DNA of 64,000 nucleotides, taken from assembly GCF_014836765.1 (NCBI RefSeq), contig NZ_JACSQG010000001.1, positions 180,796 to 244,795 of the forward strand, read 5' to 3'. Position numbers and translations under genes: made by a program. How positions within the stretch are numbered: the first letter of the stretch is position 1; each line of letters starts with the position of its first letter. Positions 27,951-37,736 of this stretch are shown piece after piece. The DNA is from Serpens gallinarum. Its GTDB lineage: Bacteria; Pseudomonadota; Gammaproteobacteria; Pseudomonadales; Pseudomonadaceae. Under the pieces are notes generated by a model. It worked only from the letters and a program-made list of their open reading frames with translations. It made no database searches and was not told the DNA's origin.

Positions 27951-29137
27951 GTCATGCCACCGATGTGCTGATCATCGGCGCCGGTGCCGCCGGGCTGATG
28001 TGCGCCTTTCAGGCGGCCATGCGCGGCCGCCGCGTGCAGGTGCTCGAGCACGCCAACAAGGCCGGCAAGAAGATTCTCATGTCCGGTGGCGGGCGCTGCA
28101 ATTTCACCAACCTGTATGTCGAGTCCGGCAACTTCCTATCCGCCAACCCGCACTTCTGCAAGTCGGCGCTGGCGCGCTTCACCCAGTGGGATTTTCTCGA
28201 ACTGGTCGGCAAACACGGCGTGGCCTACCACGAGAAGAAGCTCGGCCAGCTGTTTTGCGACGGCAAGTCCAGCGACATCCTCGACTTGTTGCTCAACGAA
28301 TGCCGCGAAGCCGATGTGCAGATTCACCTGGATACCTCGGTCGAGACCATCGCTCCGTGCGACGGCGGCGGTTATCGCCTGACCACCAGCATGGGCGAAT
28401 TCGTCTGCCAATCATTGGTGATCGCCACCGGCGGCCTGTCGATTCCCACGCTGGGCGCCAGCGGCTTCGGTTATCAGATAGCGCGTCAGTTTGGCCACAG
28501 CGTGCTGCCAACCCGTGCCGGGCTGGTACCGTTCACCCTCACCGATCCGCAGCTCAAACAGCTGTGCACAGAGCTGTCCGGCACTTCGGTGGAGGATTGC
28601 CGGGTCAGCTGCAACGGGCAGAGTTTCGTGGAGAACATCCTGTTCACCCACCGTGGCCTGTCGGGACCGGCGATCCTGCAGATTTCTTCTTATTGGCAGC
28701 CGGGCGACCGCGTCGAGATCGACCTTTTGCCGCACCTGGAGCTGCCTGAATGGCTGCCCGAACAGCAGCGCGAACGGCCCAACACGGAACTCAAAACCCT
28801 GCTGGGCGAGCTGTTCACCAAGAAGATGGCCGGGCTGCTGTGCGAGCAGTGGTTCGTCTCCAAGCCGCTCAAGCAGTACACGCCAAGCGAACTGAACGCT
28901 ATCGCCGAACAGTTGCAGGCCTGGCAACTGGTGCCGGCCGGCACCGAGGGTTACCGCACCGCCGAAGTCACCTTGGGCGGCCTGGATACCCGTGAAGTTT
29001 CTTCGAAGACCATGGAGTCGCTGAAGGCGCCGGGCCTGTACTTCATCGGCGAGGTGCTCGACGTCAGCGGCCACTTGGGCGGCTTCAACTTCCAATGGGC
29101 CTGGGCCTCGGCCTACGCGGCGGCGCAATACGTCTGA
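27947..29137 (+). CDS. YhiN/HI0933-family FAD-dependent oxidoreductase
   Basis: A 396-residue flavoprotein with the N-terminal dinucleotide motif GAGAAGLMCA, the family signature SGGGRCNFTN, and the C-terminal FAD-contacting GEVLDVSGHLGGFNFQWAWAS. Family members are structurally known but lack a settled substrate. The GTG at 27947 overlaps the dbpA stop (GTGA), so the pair is translationally coupled. Confidence 0.9.
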   Translation: MSHATDVLIIGAGAAGLMCAFQAAMRGRRVQVLEHANKAGKKILMSGGGRCNFTNLYVESGNFLSANPHFCKSALARFTQWDFLELVGKHGVAYHEKKLGQLFCDGKSSDILDLLLNECREADVQIHLDTSVETIAPCDGGGYRLTTSMGEFVCQSLVIATGGLSIPTLGASGFGYQIARQFGHSVLPTRAGLVPFTLTDPQLKQLCTELSGTSVEDCRVSCNGQSFVENILFTHRGLSGPAILQISSYWQPGDRVEIDLLPHLELPEWLPEQQRERPNTELKTLLGELFTKKMAGLLCEQWFVSKPLKQYTPSELNAIAEQLQAWQLVPAGTEGYRTAEVTLGGLDTREVSSKTMESLKAPGLYFIGEVLDVSGHLGGFNFQWAWASAYAAAQYV

Positions 29138-29159
29138 ACCCGTTAAAACCTCGGCAGAC

Positions 29160-29231
29160 GTAGGGTGGATGACGCTTTTACATCCACCAGTGCCCCCGCT
29201 CGGTGGACAAAAAAAACGTTGTCCACCCTAC
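29160..29231. repeat. interspersed palindromic element, copy B
   Basis: This 72-base intergenic element has complementary ends GTAGGGTGGA and TCCACCCTAC. An inner GGATG/CATCC pairing mirrors copies A (4723-4822) and C (42168-42266). It lies between convergent genes, close to the fabY terminator. Confidence 0.75.
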
Positions 29232-29254
29232 ATGTCCAAGCCATACGCTGCACA

Positions 29255-29288
29255 TAAAAAAACCGCGCCGTTGTAACCAACGACGCGG
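29255..29288 (-). terminator. intrinsic terminator of fabY
   Basis: An 11-bp stem with one mismatch (29263-29273 / 29278-29288, loop TAAC) is followed on the minus strand by seven Ts. It lies about 45 bases past the fabY stop. Confidence 0.85.
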
Positions 29289-29333
29289 CAAGGGGAACCG
29301 GGTGCAGCGGCGTCGTTCAGGCGCCGCCGCGGA

Positions 29334-31241
29334 TCAGTCGAGCATGTCGCGGTAGCGTTCGTCCTGCTGGTAGGTCACCGGCTGTGCGAAGCCCGGTACC
29401 TGGATCAGCTGATCGGTGATGAGCAGATCTTGGTCATGAATCATATCCAGGCCGAAGTTGTAGATCACGTCGAAGTCGCCCTGCAGCGCGCGTTCTTCGT
29501 AGGCCTGGGCGTTGGCGCGGGTCTGTTCGCGGCGGGCCAGGTAGTCGTTGAAGGCGGCTTCGCCGTGGCGCTTGCGCAGCATGCGTTCGGCCACATGGGG
29601 GGCCAAGACGTAGCCGGTGGCGTTGTTGCCGCCAAAGCCCTTGGAGTTGAGGAAGCACACGTCCAGCGTCTGCTGGTCGCGCGCAACGTCGGCAGTGGAG
29701 ATCTGCAGGTGATCTTGGTGCACGTCGTCGGCGACCCGGTCGATGGTCTTGATGCCGGGAATCAAGCCGTACTTGAACGAGCCGAGGGCGGCGATCAACT
29801 GGTCGGCGCTGGCCGGGGCCAGGGAGTGGCCGACATAAGCCTTGACGGCTGCCACCGGCCAGCCGTCGATGCCAAACGTAGTGGCGATGCGGTTAAGCAG
29901 TTCAGATTCGGTGGTGCGGTTGGCCGGGGTGCTGGAGCCGTGGGCATGCACGAAGCTGCGCTGGCGTACGCCGTCGATGCCGACGATTTGCGCGGCGCTG
30001 GCCACGGCCTTGGCCAGGGTCAGGTAGTTGCCCGGGCCGGGAGCGGAGATCGAACGCTTGAAGCCGTCGGCATTGACGAAGACATCTGGGGTCGCGCCAT
30101 GGATATCGGCGCCCAGTTGCAAAGCCAACTCGTCATCCATCAACACCACGAACTGGCAGGACTCGGCCAGGGTGAAACCGCAGTTCTCACCGAATGGGCG
30201 GCTGGCGCGGCGGAAGTCCACCTCTGGCTTGCCTTCGATGGCGCGCAGGCCATCCTCGGTGGCCAGGGCGCTCATGGCGCCGTAGCCGTCGACGCATTCG
30301 ACGGTGACCGGCGCTTCGCTGTTGCCGACGATCACCACCCGCGAGCGGCCGTCGACGATACTGTCGATGCCCTTTTGCAGGTTGTAGAGAAAGGTGGCGC
30401 AGGCGCCGGTCATTGCGCCGGTGCTGCCGACGCTGCCCAGCACATACGCATTGATGAAGTCCGCCGGCATGGTGTTCAGGCCCAGCGGCAATTGCTTGGA
30501 GGAGACCCGTCCACCTTTCAGGCGCGCTTGCATCAGGCCGCCATAACCGTTGTCGTCGAGCTGGCTCATGATGCTGCCGGCGTGCACGGCGATCTGGTCC
30601 GGCGGTACGCTGTCGGTGATGGTTTTCCAGTCGATGCCGATGGAGCGCAGTGCATCGGTCATGCCGACCACGGACATCTGCAGGCCGCGGGGGTGGAAGC
30701 GCGAGTTGTACAGCTCGCCGGGCTCGAAACCGGTGGGCAGTTGCCCGGCGGATTTCACCGGCATTTCGCGATAACTGTCGACCTTGAAGTCGCAGCTGCC
30801 GTTGAGGGTGACGCGCACCTCGTTGCCCGCCAGCGGCTCGATGCTCCAGTTGGCCGGCAGCGGCTCGGGCAGCTGCTTGCGGCTGGTGGTGAAGCTGAAG
30901 GGCGCGTCGCTGTCGCTGTTCAGGCTGATGCTCTTCTGCCAATGAGTGGCATCGACGTCGAAATACTGTTTTTCGATGCGACGGATCAGCGTGTGATCGA
31001 GAATCTGCCGGGCGTAGCGGGTTTCGATGTCAGCCAGGGTCAGTGCCTGGTCGTCGCTGTCGCGGTAGGCACCGTTTGCGTAGCGCACCAGCTTCATCAT
31101 GATCGCCAGGCCGGCGAGGGTCTGTTGACGCGCCTCACTGTCCAGGGACTCGATGACCATACGCCGGAAACCGTGGTGGAACGAGCTGCGCCCGGCGGAG
31201 TTGTAACCACCGAAACCAACGATGACAGGTAAGCGAGACAT
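29334..31241 (-). CDS. fabY: FabY, beta-ketoacyl-ACP synthase
   Basis: A 635-residue condensing enzyme that in Pseudomonas aeruginosa starts fatty-acid synthesis from acetyl-CoA and malonyl-ACP, in place of a dominant FabH. The catalytic triad is visible: the cysteine in TGACATF (C281), a histidine in HAHGSSTPANRTTE (H434) and a histidine in YVGHSLAPAS (H472). The long N-terminal region and C-terminal extension are typical of FabY and exceed FabB/FabF length. It is transcribed alone with its own terminator. In P. aeruginosa it adjoins cysQ; here about 11.7 kb of other genes separate it from nudE-cysQ. Confidence 0.9.
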   Translation of the reverse strand: MSRLPVIVGFGGYNSAGRSSFHHGFRRMVIESLDSEARQQTLAGLAIMMKLVRYANGAYRDSDDQALTLADIETRYARQILDHTLIRRIEKQYFDVDATHWQKSISLNSDSDAPFSFTTSRKQLPEPLPANWSIEPLAGNEVRVTLNGSCDFKVDSYREMPVKSAGQLPTGFEPGELYNSRFHPRGLQMSVVGMTDALRSIGIDWKTITDSVPPDQIAVHAGSIMSQLDDNGYGGLMQARLKGGRVSSKQLPLGLNTMPADFINAYVLGSVGSTGAMTGACATFLYNLQKGIDSIVDGRSRVVIVGNSEAPVTVECVDGYGAMSALATEDGLRAIEGKPEVDFRRASRPFGENCGFTLAESCQFVVLMDDELALQLGADIHGATPDVFVNADGFKRSISAPGPGNYLTLAKAVASAAQIVGIDGVRQRSFVHAHGSSTPANRTTESELLNRIATTFGIDGWPVAAVKAYVGHSLAPASADQLIAALGSFKYGLIPGIKTIDRVADDVHQDHLQISTADVARDQQTLDVCFLNSKGFGGNNATGYVLAPHVAERMLRKRHGEAAFNDYLARREQTRANAQAYEERALQGDFDVIYNFGLDMIHDQDLLITDQLIQVPGFAQPVTYQQDERYRDMLD

Positions 31242-31501
31242 AACCCGGAAAACTCCTTACGCAAAGGGCCTGGCGCCCGAAGGTGGGGGTGACAGGCCTG
31301 AGGCCGTCGATCATGCCGACTGCGTTCAGCCAGCGACGGACAATTCTTGTGGATGCCTATGCTGACGCGGCACTCGACCATCAAGTCACGGCGGTAACCC
31401 AATGGTCGTAGATTTCAGGGTGGCCGTGGCAGGCCGTTCGTCTGTTGCCGCGGCTTGGTTGCAAAGGTTTGGCGAACAGGTGGCGCCTTTCCAGCGAAGC
31501 A

Positions 31502-32851
31502 TTAAGCACGGCTGCGCGCCCGTTTGAACAGCAGCACGCCCCACAGGAAACCCACGCAGGCCGCAGTGGCGGAGCCCAGCAGGATGCCCAGCTTGGCGGC
31601 GCTCAGCAGGTTCTCGCTGGTGAAGGCCAGGTTGGCGACGAAGATCGACATGGTAAAGCCGATGCCGCCCAGCAGCCCGATGAGCAGCACGCCGTTCCAA
31701 TTCATGTCCGGTGCCAGCCGGCACAGACCGAGGCGCACGGTGATCCAGGTGGCCAGGAAGATGCTCAGGGGCTTGCCCAGCACGAGCGCACAGAACACGC
31801 CGAACATGACCTTCTGCGAGTCGGCGAGGGCGAGGTCGACCGTGCCCAGCGCCACGCCGGCATTGGCCAGGGCGAACAGCGGCATGATGCCGAAGGCCAC
31901 CCAGGGGTGCAGGGCCTTTTGCACGCGAATCACCGGGGGCAGCAACTCGCGCTGGGTCTTGCGCAGCTCGCTGAGCGGCTGGGCCAGTTCATCCGCCTGG
32001 CCCTGCCCGGCCAATCTGCGTACCTCATCGAGATTGCTGGCCAGCGCCTCCAGCGGATGGGCATGGCGATACAAGCGTACTACGGGCGTCATCAGGCCCA
32101 GCACCACACCGGCCAGGCTGGGATGCGCGCCCGTTTTCAGCAAGCCGAACCAGATGACGGCGCCGGGAATGACGTAGGCATAGGCCGTGCCGATGCCGAT
32201 CCATTGCAAAGCCAGCACCATCAGCATGCCGAGGCCGGCCACCAGCAGACCGCTGTAATCCAACCCGCCGGAATACACCACGGCGATGATCAGCACGGCG
32301 ATCACGTCATCGATGATCGCCAGGGTCAGCAGAAAGATGCGAAGGCTACTGGGAATGCCACGGCCCAGCAGGGCGAGCACACCGATAGCGAAGGCAATGT
32401 CGGTGGCGGTCGGAATCGCCCAGCCATGGCTGAGCGGTGCCTGCTGGTTGAAAGCCAGGTAAAGCAGCGCGGGTACCAGTACGCCACCGAAGGCCGCGAT
32501 CACCGGCAGGGCAGCCTGGCGCAGGTTGGCCAGGGCACCGTCGTGGATTTCGCGGCGGATTTCCATGCCGACCACCAGGAAGAACACCGTCATCAGCGCA
32601 TCGTTGACATAGAAATGCAGTGAGCGGGTGAACTGCCAGTCGCCCAGCCCCAGGGTGATGGGCAGGTGCCAGAGTGCCTCGTAGCTCTGTGCCTGTGCGG
32701 AGTTGGCCCAGATAAGGGCGATCAGGGTGGCGATCAGCAATGCCGCGCCGCTAACGGCTTCGATGTGGATAAAGCGTTCGAGGGCGGAGAAAGCCTGCTG
32801 GGTATAGCGCTGAGCCCTGGAGGCAGGGCGATAGGACAAGGGTTGTGGCAT
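31502..32851 (-). CDS. nhaA: Na+/H+ antiporter NhaA
   Basis: An inner-membrane antiporter that exports Na+ in exchange for protons. The 449-residue protein has about 12 membrane helices, the [16 protein letters not shown] motif and the paired-aspartate motif [13 protein letters not shown], which holds the ion-binding aspartates. It is longer than E. coli NhaA (388) because of N-terminal and loop extensions. The ATG at 32851 has GGAG six bases upstream. Confidence 0.94.
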   Translation of the reverse strand: MPQPLSYRPASRAQRYTQQAFSALERFIHIEAVSGAALLIATLIALIWANSAQAQSYEALWHLPITLGLGDWQFTRSLHFYVNDALMTVFFLVVGMEIRREIHDGALANLRQAALPVIAAFGGVLVPALLYLAFNQQAPLSHGWAIPTATDIAFAIGVLALLGRGIPSSLRIFLLTLAIIDDVIAVLIIAVVYSGGLDYSGLLVAGLGMLMVLALQWIGIGTAYAYVIPGAVIWFGLLKTGAHPSLAGVVLGLMTPVVRLYRHAHPLEALASNLDEVRRLAGQGQADELAQPLSELRKTQRELLPPVIRVQKALHPWVAFGIMPLFALANAGVALGTVDLALADSQKVMFGVFCALVLGKPLSIFLATWITVRLGLCRLAPDMNWNGVLLIGLLGGIGFTMSIFVANLAFTSENLLSAAKLGILLGSATAACVGFLWGVLLFKRARSRA

Positions 32852-33002
32852 ACGGAACTCCCTGCGTGGCGGCCCGACCTCGCATGAGTTTTTTAACCTG
32901 CTTCACCGAGCAGCCGGTGAATGCACCCGTGCCGAATTATAGGGACCGGCATCAGGCAAAGGGCAGGCATACGGCTATAGGATGAGGGTAGGCCAGAAAG
33001 CA

Positions 33003-33026
33003 CAAAGCCCGGCACTAGGCCGGGCT
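33003..33026 (-). terminator. terminator of the dctPQM operon
   Basis: A perfect 8-bp stem (AGCCCGGC 33006-33013 / GCCGGGCT 33019-33026) with TTTGTG following on the minus strand, just past the dctM stop. Confidence 0.65.
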
Positions 33027-33048
33027 CCGTGTTTACGCAAGGGTTGAG

Positions 33049-34332
33049 TTACGGCATACCCAGCCAGTTTGGCAGGCCCAGCGAGATCGAGGGCACATAG
33101 GTGACCAGCACCAGGAAGCCGAGCAGCAGGCACAGCCACGGCATGGCTGCGCGGATTACCTGCGGCACTGTCATGCCGGTCACCGCTGAGGTGACGAACA
33201 GGTTCAGGCCCACTGGTGGGGTGATCAAGCCGATCTCCATGTTCACCACCATAATGATGCCCAGGTGGATCGGATCGATACCCAGCTCCATGGCAATCGG
33301 GAACAGGATCGGCGCCAGAATCAGGATCACCGCAGACGGTTCCATGAACGCACCGGCGATCAACAGAACTATGTTCACCACCAGCAGGAACTGCCAGGGC
33401 TCCAGACCCATGCCCATCACCATGCCGGTGATCTGCTGCGGGATCTGCTCAGTGGTCAGCACGTGGGCGAACAGCATGGCGTTGGCGATGATGAACATCA
33501 GCATGATGCCCAGCTTGCCAGAGTCCAAGATCACATGAGGGACCTGCTTGAAGGTCAGGTCCTTGTACACGAAGATCGCGATGAACGCCGAGTACACGGC
33601 GGCCACGGCGGCGGCTTCGGTCGGGGTGAACATGCCGGAGTAGATACCGCCGAGGATGATCACCATCAACAGCAGGCCCCACATGGCTTCGCGGCCGGAG
33701 CGCAACCATTCGCGCAGCGATGCGCGCGGCATGGCCGGCAGGTTCTTCTTCACGGCAACGATGTAGATCGCCACCATCAGCACCAGGCCCAGCAGAATGC
33801 CCGGGACGACACCGGCCATGAACAGCTTGCCAACCGACTGTTCGGTAGCAGCGGCGTATACCACCATGACAACCGACGGCGGAATCAAGATGCCCAGGGT
33901 ACCGGCGTTGGTCACGATGCCGGCGCCGAAGGCTTGCGGGTAACCGGAGCGCACCATGCCGGCAATGGCAATGGAGCCGACCGCGGCCACGGTGGCCGGC
34001 GAAGAACCGGACAGGGCGGCGAACAGCATGCATGCCAGTACGGCGCCAATGGCCAGACCGCCACGGATATGGCCGACACAGGCGTTGGCGAAGTCGATCA
34101 GGCGACGGGCCACGCCGCCGGTGGTCATGAACGCACCGGCCAGCAGGAAGAACGGAATGGCCAGCAGAGTGTAGTGCTCGGAGGTTTCAAACAGCTTGAT
34201 CGCCAGCGAACGCACGGAGTCGTTACTGAAGAACATGATGGTCATCGAGCCGGCCAGGCCGAGGGAAATGGCAATCGGCACGCCGATGAACATCAGCGCG
34301 AAGAGCAGGGCAAACAGGAACAGAATGGACAT
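33049..34332 (-). CDS. dctM: C4-dicarboxylate TRAP transporter large permease
   Basis: The 427-residue DctM subunit forms the Na+-coupled translocation channel for succinate, fumarate and malate. It has about 12 hydrophobic segments with TRAP-type motifs such as GSSPATVAAVG and GILIPPSVVMVVYA. Its ATG begins directly after the dctQ stop with no spacer. With dctP and dctQ it makes a complete tripartite transporter. Confidence 0.95.
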   Translation of the reverse strand: MSILFLFALLFALMFIGVPIAISLGLAGSMTIMFFSNDSVRSLAIKLFETSEHYTLLAIPFFLLAGAFMTTGGVARRLIDFANACVGHIRGGLAIGAVLACMLFAALSGSSPATVAAVGSIAIAGMVRSGYPQAFGAGIVTNAGTLGILIPPSVVMVVYAAATEQSVGKLFMAGVVPGILLGLVLMVAIYIVAVKKNLPAMPRASLREWLRSGREAMWGLLLMVIILGGIYSGMFTPTEAAAVAAVYSAFIAIFVYKDLTFKQVPHVILDSGKLGIMLMFIIANAMLFAHVLTTEQIPQQITGMVMGMGLEPWQFLLVVNIVLLIAGAFMEPSAVILILAPILFPIAMELGIDPIHLGIIMVVNMEIGLITPPVGLNLFVTSAVTGMTVPQVIRAAMPWLCLLLGFLVLVTYVPSISLGLPNWLGMP

Positions 34333-34968
34333 TTACTTGCGCTCCTCGGTGTCGACCTGATTCAACTTTGTAGCGTCGGCGGCTTCGTCAGCCAGGCCCA
34401 GGCCCAGTTGTTGGCCACGCAGGATGCGCACAAGAATTTCAGCGAAACGAATGAAACACATGAAAAAGCCGAAGGGCACGATGGCCGCGATGTGCCATTG
34501 CATGATGCCGTAGTGGCCGAGATCTTCTGCACCGATGCCGGCTTTGGCCAGGGTGTAGACCCACTCCACACTGGATTCGCCCAGCAGGCCGGCGTAGCCC
34601 AGGCAGACCAGGCAGGCAATGGTGCCGACGATACGCTGATTACGGGTATTGAGCAGTTTGACCAAAGCGTCGACGCCGATGTGGCCGGCGGTGCGTACGC
34701 CATAGGCGATGCCAAAGAAGATCAACCAGGCGAACAGGGCCTTAGTCAGCGCGTTACCCCAGGTCATCGCCTGGGCCATGCTGAGAATGGGATCGCCTAT
34801 GGCGTACCAGAAATTTTCCATGCTGGGGAAGGTATCCCCGAAGTAATAAAACATGGAGTAGAGGTTGTTGAGCATGACGTAGACAAAAGTCACCAGTGTC
34901 ATGGCTGCAAGCAGGAAGACGATAAAGCCTTCCTCGAAGTGATCCCAGAGGCGCCGCAGGGCGTTCAT
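34333..34968 (-). CDS. dctQ: C4-dicarboxylate TRAP transporter small permease
   Basis: A 211-residue four-helix membrane subunit that pairs with DctM in the TRAP transporter. The ATG at 34968 lies nine bases after AGGAG. The alternative ATG at 34977 would abut the AGGAG with no spacer, so the inner start is preferred. The length is typical for DctQ. Confidence 0.92.
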   Translation of the reverse strand: MNALRRLWDHFEEGFIVFLLAAMTLVTFVYVMLNNLYSMFYYFGDTFPSMENFWYAIGDPILSMAQAMTWGNALTKALFAWLIFFGIAYGVRTAGHIGVDALVKLLNTRNQRIVGTIACLVCLGYAGLLGESSVEWVYTLAKAGIGAEDLGHYGIMQWHIAAIVPFGFFMCFIRFAEILVRILRGQQLGLGLADEAADATKLNQVDTEERK

Positions 34969-35074
34969 GGATGACATCTCCTGATTGATTGGCAGTTATT
35001 GGAGGCGTCGCAAGAGCGAACGGGGAGCCTTACCTGGCAAAGCGTTTCTGTTGCCGGAGAACCCTGCAACAGAA

Positions 35075-35098
35075 GCGGGTACGCGCAAACGTACCCGC
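35075..35098 (-). other. hairpin between dctP and dctQ
   Basis: A perfect 9-bp stem (GCGGGTACG 35075-35083 / CGTACCCGC 35090-35098) with a six-base loop and no strong T-run. It sits between dctP and dctQ in the operon. It probably protects the dctP mRNA 3' end or attenuates, giving more binding protein than permease. Confidence 0.6.
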
Positions 35099-35112
35099 CG
35101 CAACAGTCTTAC

Positions 35113-36126
<1,014 letters not shown>

Positions 36127-36241
36127 TTATGTATCGCAAGTGCGATGGCGCGTTGATGCCAGCCGCAGTCTAATGAATCATCTGACCGATAGCACCGGAC
36201 ATCCTCTAAAGCGTGTCTCGTTTAACGCGCTCTATGATATT

Positions 36242-36257
36242 AGCAATAGGTATGCCA
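36242..36257 (-). promoter_or_regulatory. sigma54 (-24/-12) promoter for dctPQM
   Basis: The minus-strand sequence TGGCATACCTATTGCT matches the RpoN consensus TGGCACG-N4-TTGCW at 10 of 12 defined positions, with exact GG-to-GC spacing. It lies about 137 bases upstream of the dctP ATG. The gene for a sigma54 activator of the DctD type lies immediately upstream. Confidence 0.8.
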
Positions 36258-36320
36258 GACCTGCGAAGCCGTGTGAACCTTATCGCACTGGCGTTGTATG
36301 CGCAGGCAAGGGGCGCTTTC

Positions 36321-36369
36321 TGGCGGATTACCGCCACGCTAGTCGGCAACCTCTGGCGAGTTTCCGCCA
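36321..36369 (-). promoter_or_regulatory. two tandem dyads, putative DctD enhancer sites
   Basis: A perfect palindrome TGGCGG-ATTA-CCGCCA at 36321-36336 and a near-perfect one TGGCGA-GTTT-CCGCCA at 36354-36369. Their centres are 33 bp apart, about three helical turns, so they face the same side. They lie about 97 and 130 bases upstream of the expected start site. The distal site is inside the 3' end of dctD. Confidence 0.7.
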
Positions 36370-37736
36370 GCTTCATGAAAACTCAGCCCATGCTTACGCA
36401 ATTTGTCGTGCAAGGTCTTGCGCGGCAGGCCGAGGGCTTCGGCGAGGCTGCGTAGTGAGTTGTGCGGCTGATTGAGTTCCGCCGCGATCAAGGCGCGCTC
36501 GAACGCCTCGACCTGTTCGCTGAGGCCGCCCGTCACCGACGAGGTCTCTGCGCCGACCTCTTCTGTCTCATGCTCCAGGCCCAGGCCCAATCCCAAGGCG
36601 AACCGCTCGGCGACGTTCTGCAGCTCGCGGACGTTGCCGGGCCAGTCGTGGCGCAGCAGTTGGGCCCGTTGCGCCGGCTGCAGCATGGGGGGCGGCAAAC
36701 CGTGGCGGGTACTGGCGGCCTGGGCGAAATGCTCGAACAGAAACAGCACGTCATCGCCGCGCTCGCGCAGTGCGGGGGTTTTCAGGGGCGCGACGTTCAG
36801 CCGGTAATAGAGGTCGGCGCGGAAACGTCCCTGATCGGCGGCCTGACGCAAATCCTCCTTGGTCGCGGCAATCACGCGGATGTCCAGCGGGATCAGTTGG
36901 TTGGAACCCATGCGCTCGACCGTCCGTTCCTGCAGCAGGCGCAGCAGTTTGACCTGCACATCGAGGCTCATGCTCTCGATCTCATCGAGAAACAGGGTGC
37001 CGCCATTGGCATGTTCGAACTTGCCGATGCGCCGCTTGGCCGCGCCGGTGAAGGCTCCGGCTTCATGGCCGAACAGTTCGCTCTCGACCACCGACTCGGC
37101 CAGAGCGCCAGCATTGATGGCCACGAAGGGGCCGCTGCGGCGACTGGACAAGTCGTGCAGAGCGCGCGCCACGACTTCCTTGCCGGTGCCGGTTTCGCCG
37201 AGGATCAGCACATCGGCGGAGGTCGCCGCCAGGGCGCCGATCTGCTCGCGCAAGCGCTGCATGGGCGGGCATTGGCCGAGCAGGCGGCCATCCAGCTGCT
37301 GGCGGTCGGCCAGGGCCAGACGCAAGCTGCGGTTGTCCACCACCAGGCGACGTAGATCCAGTGCGCGACGCACGCTGTCGAGCAGTTTTTCGCTGGCGAA
37401 GGGCTTTTCGAGGAAATCGTAGGCGCCGGCGCGCATGGCCTGCACGGCCAACGGCACGTCGCCGTGGCCGGTGATCAGCAAGATCGGCAACTGCGGGTCC
37501 TGGGCCTGAATCTGTTCGAGCAATTGCAGGCCGTCGAGACCGGGCATGCGGATGTCGCTGACCACCACGCCGGGCCAGTCAGGGTGGATGCGCGCGGCGA
37601 CATGCAGCGCCGAATCCAGCGCCACGACCTTGAGTCCCGCCAGGTCCAGGGTTTGGCTCAGTGCCTGGCGTAAATGGGGATCGTCGTCGATCAGCAAAAC
37701 CTGGATAGCGCTGTCAATGGCGAATTCCGTGGTCAT
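36339..37736 (-). CDS. dctD: C4-dicarboxylate response regulator DctD (NtrC family)
   Basis: A 465-residue sigma54 activator. The receiver domain has phosphoacceptor D61. The AAA+ domain has Walker A GETGTGKE (179-186) and the sigma54-contact loop GAFTGA (226-231). The C-terminal Fis-type helix-turn-helix spans about 430-455 (LRSLAEALGLPRKTLHDKL). It is paired with DctB and should activate dctPQM from the dyads at 36321-36369. Its ATG overlaps the dctB stop by four bases. Confidence 0.95.
   Translation of the reverse strand: MTTEFAIDSAIQVLLIDDDPHLRQALSQTLDLAGLKVVALDSALHVAARIHPDWPGVVVSDIRMPGLDGLQLLEQIQAQDPQLPILLITGHGDVPLAVQAMRAGAYDFLEKPFASEKLLDSVRRALDLRRLVVDNRSLRLALADRQQLDGRLLGQCPPMQRLREQIGALAATSADVLILGETGTGKEVVARALHDLSSRRSGPFVAINAGALAESVVESELFGHEAGAFTGAAKRRIGKFEHANGGTLFLDEIESMSLDVQVKLLRLLQERTVERMGSNQLIPLDIRVIAATKEDLRQAADQGRFRADLYYRLNVAPLKTPALRERGDDVLFLFEHFAQAASTRHGLPPPMLQPAQRAQLLRHDWPGNVRELQNVAERFALGLGLGLEHETEEVGAETSSVTGGLSEQVEAFERALIAAELNQPHNSLRSLAEALGLPRKTLHDKLRKHGLSFHEAGGNSPEVAD

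Noticed and set aside
29430..31232. 600-residue open frame antisense to fabY
   Set aside because: It is a high-GC shadow of fabY: it lies wholly opposite a gene with conserved catalytic motifs, has low-complexity G/A/V/H composition and no recognisable domain.
33265..34974. 569-residue open frame antisense to dctM and dctQ
   Set aside because: It is rich in H, Q, D and G and has no domain signal; the minus-strand TRAP permeases explain the DNA.
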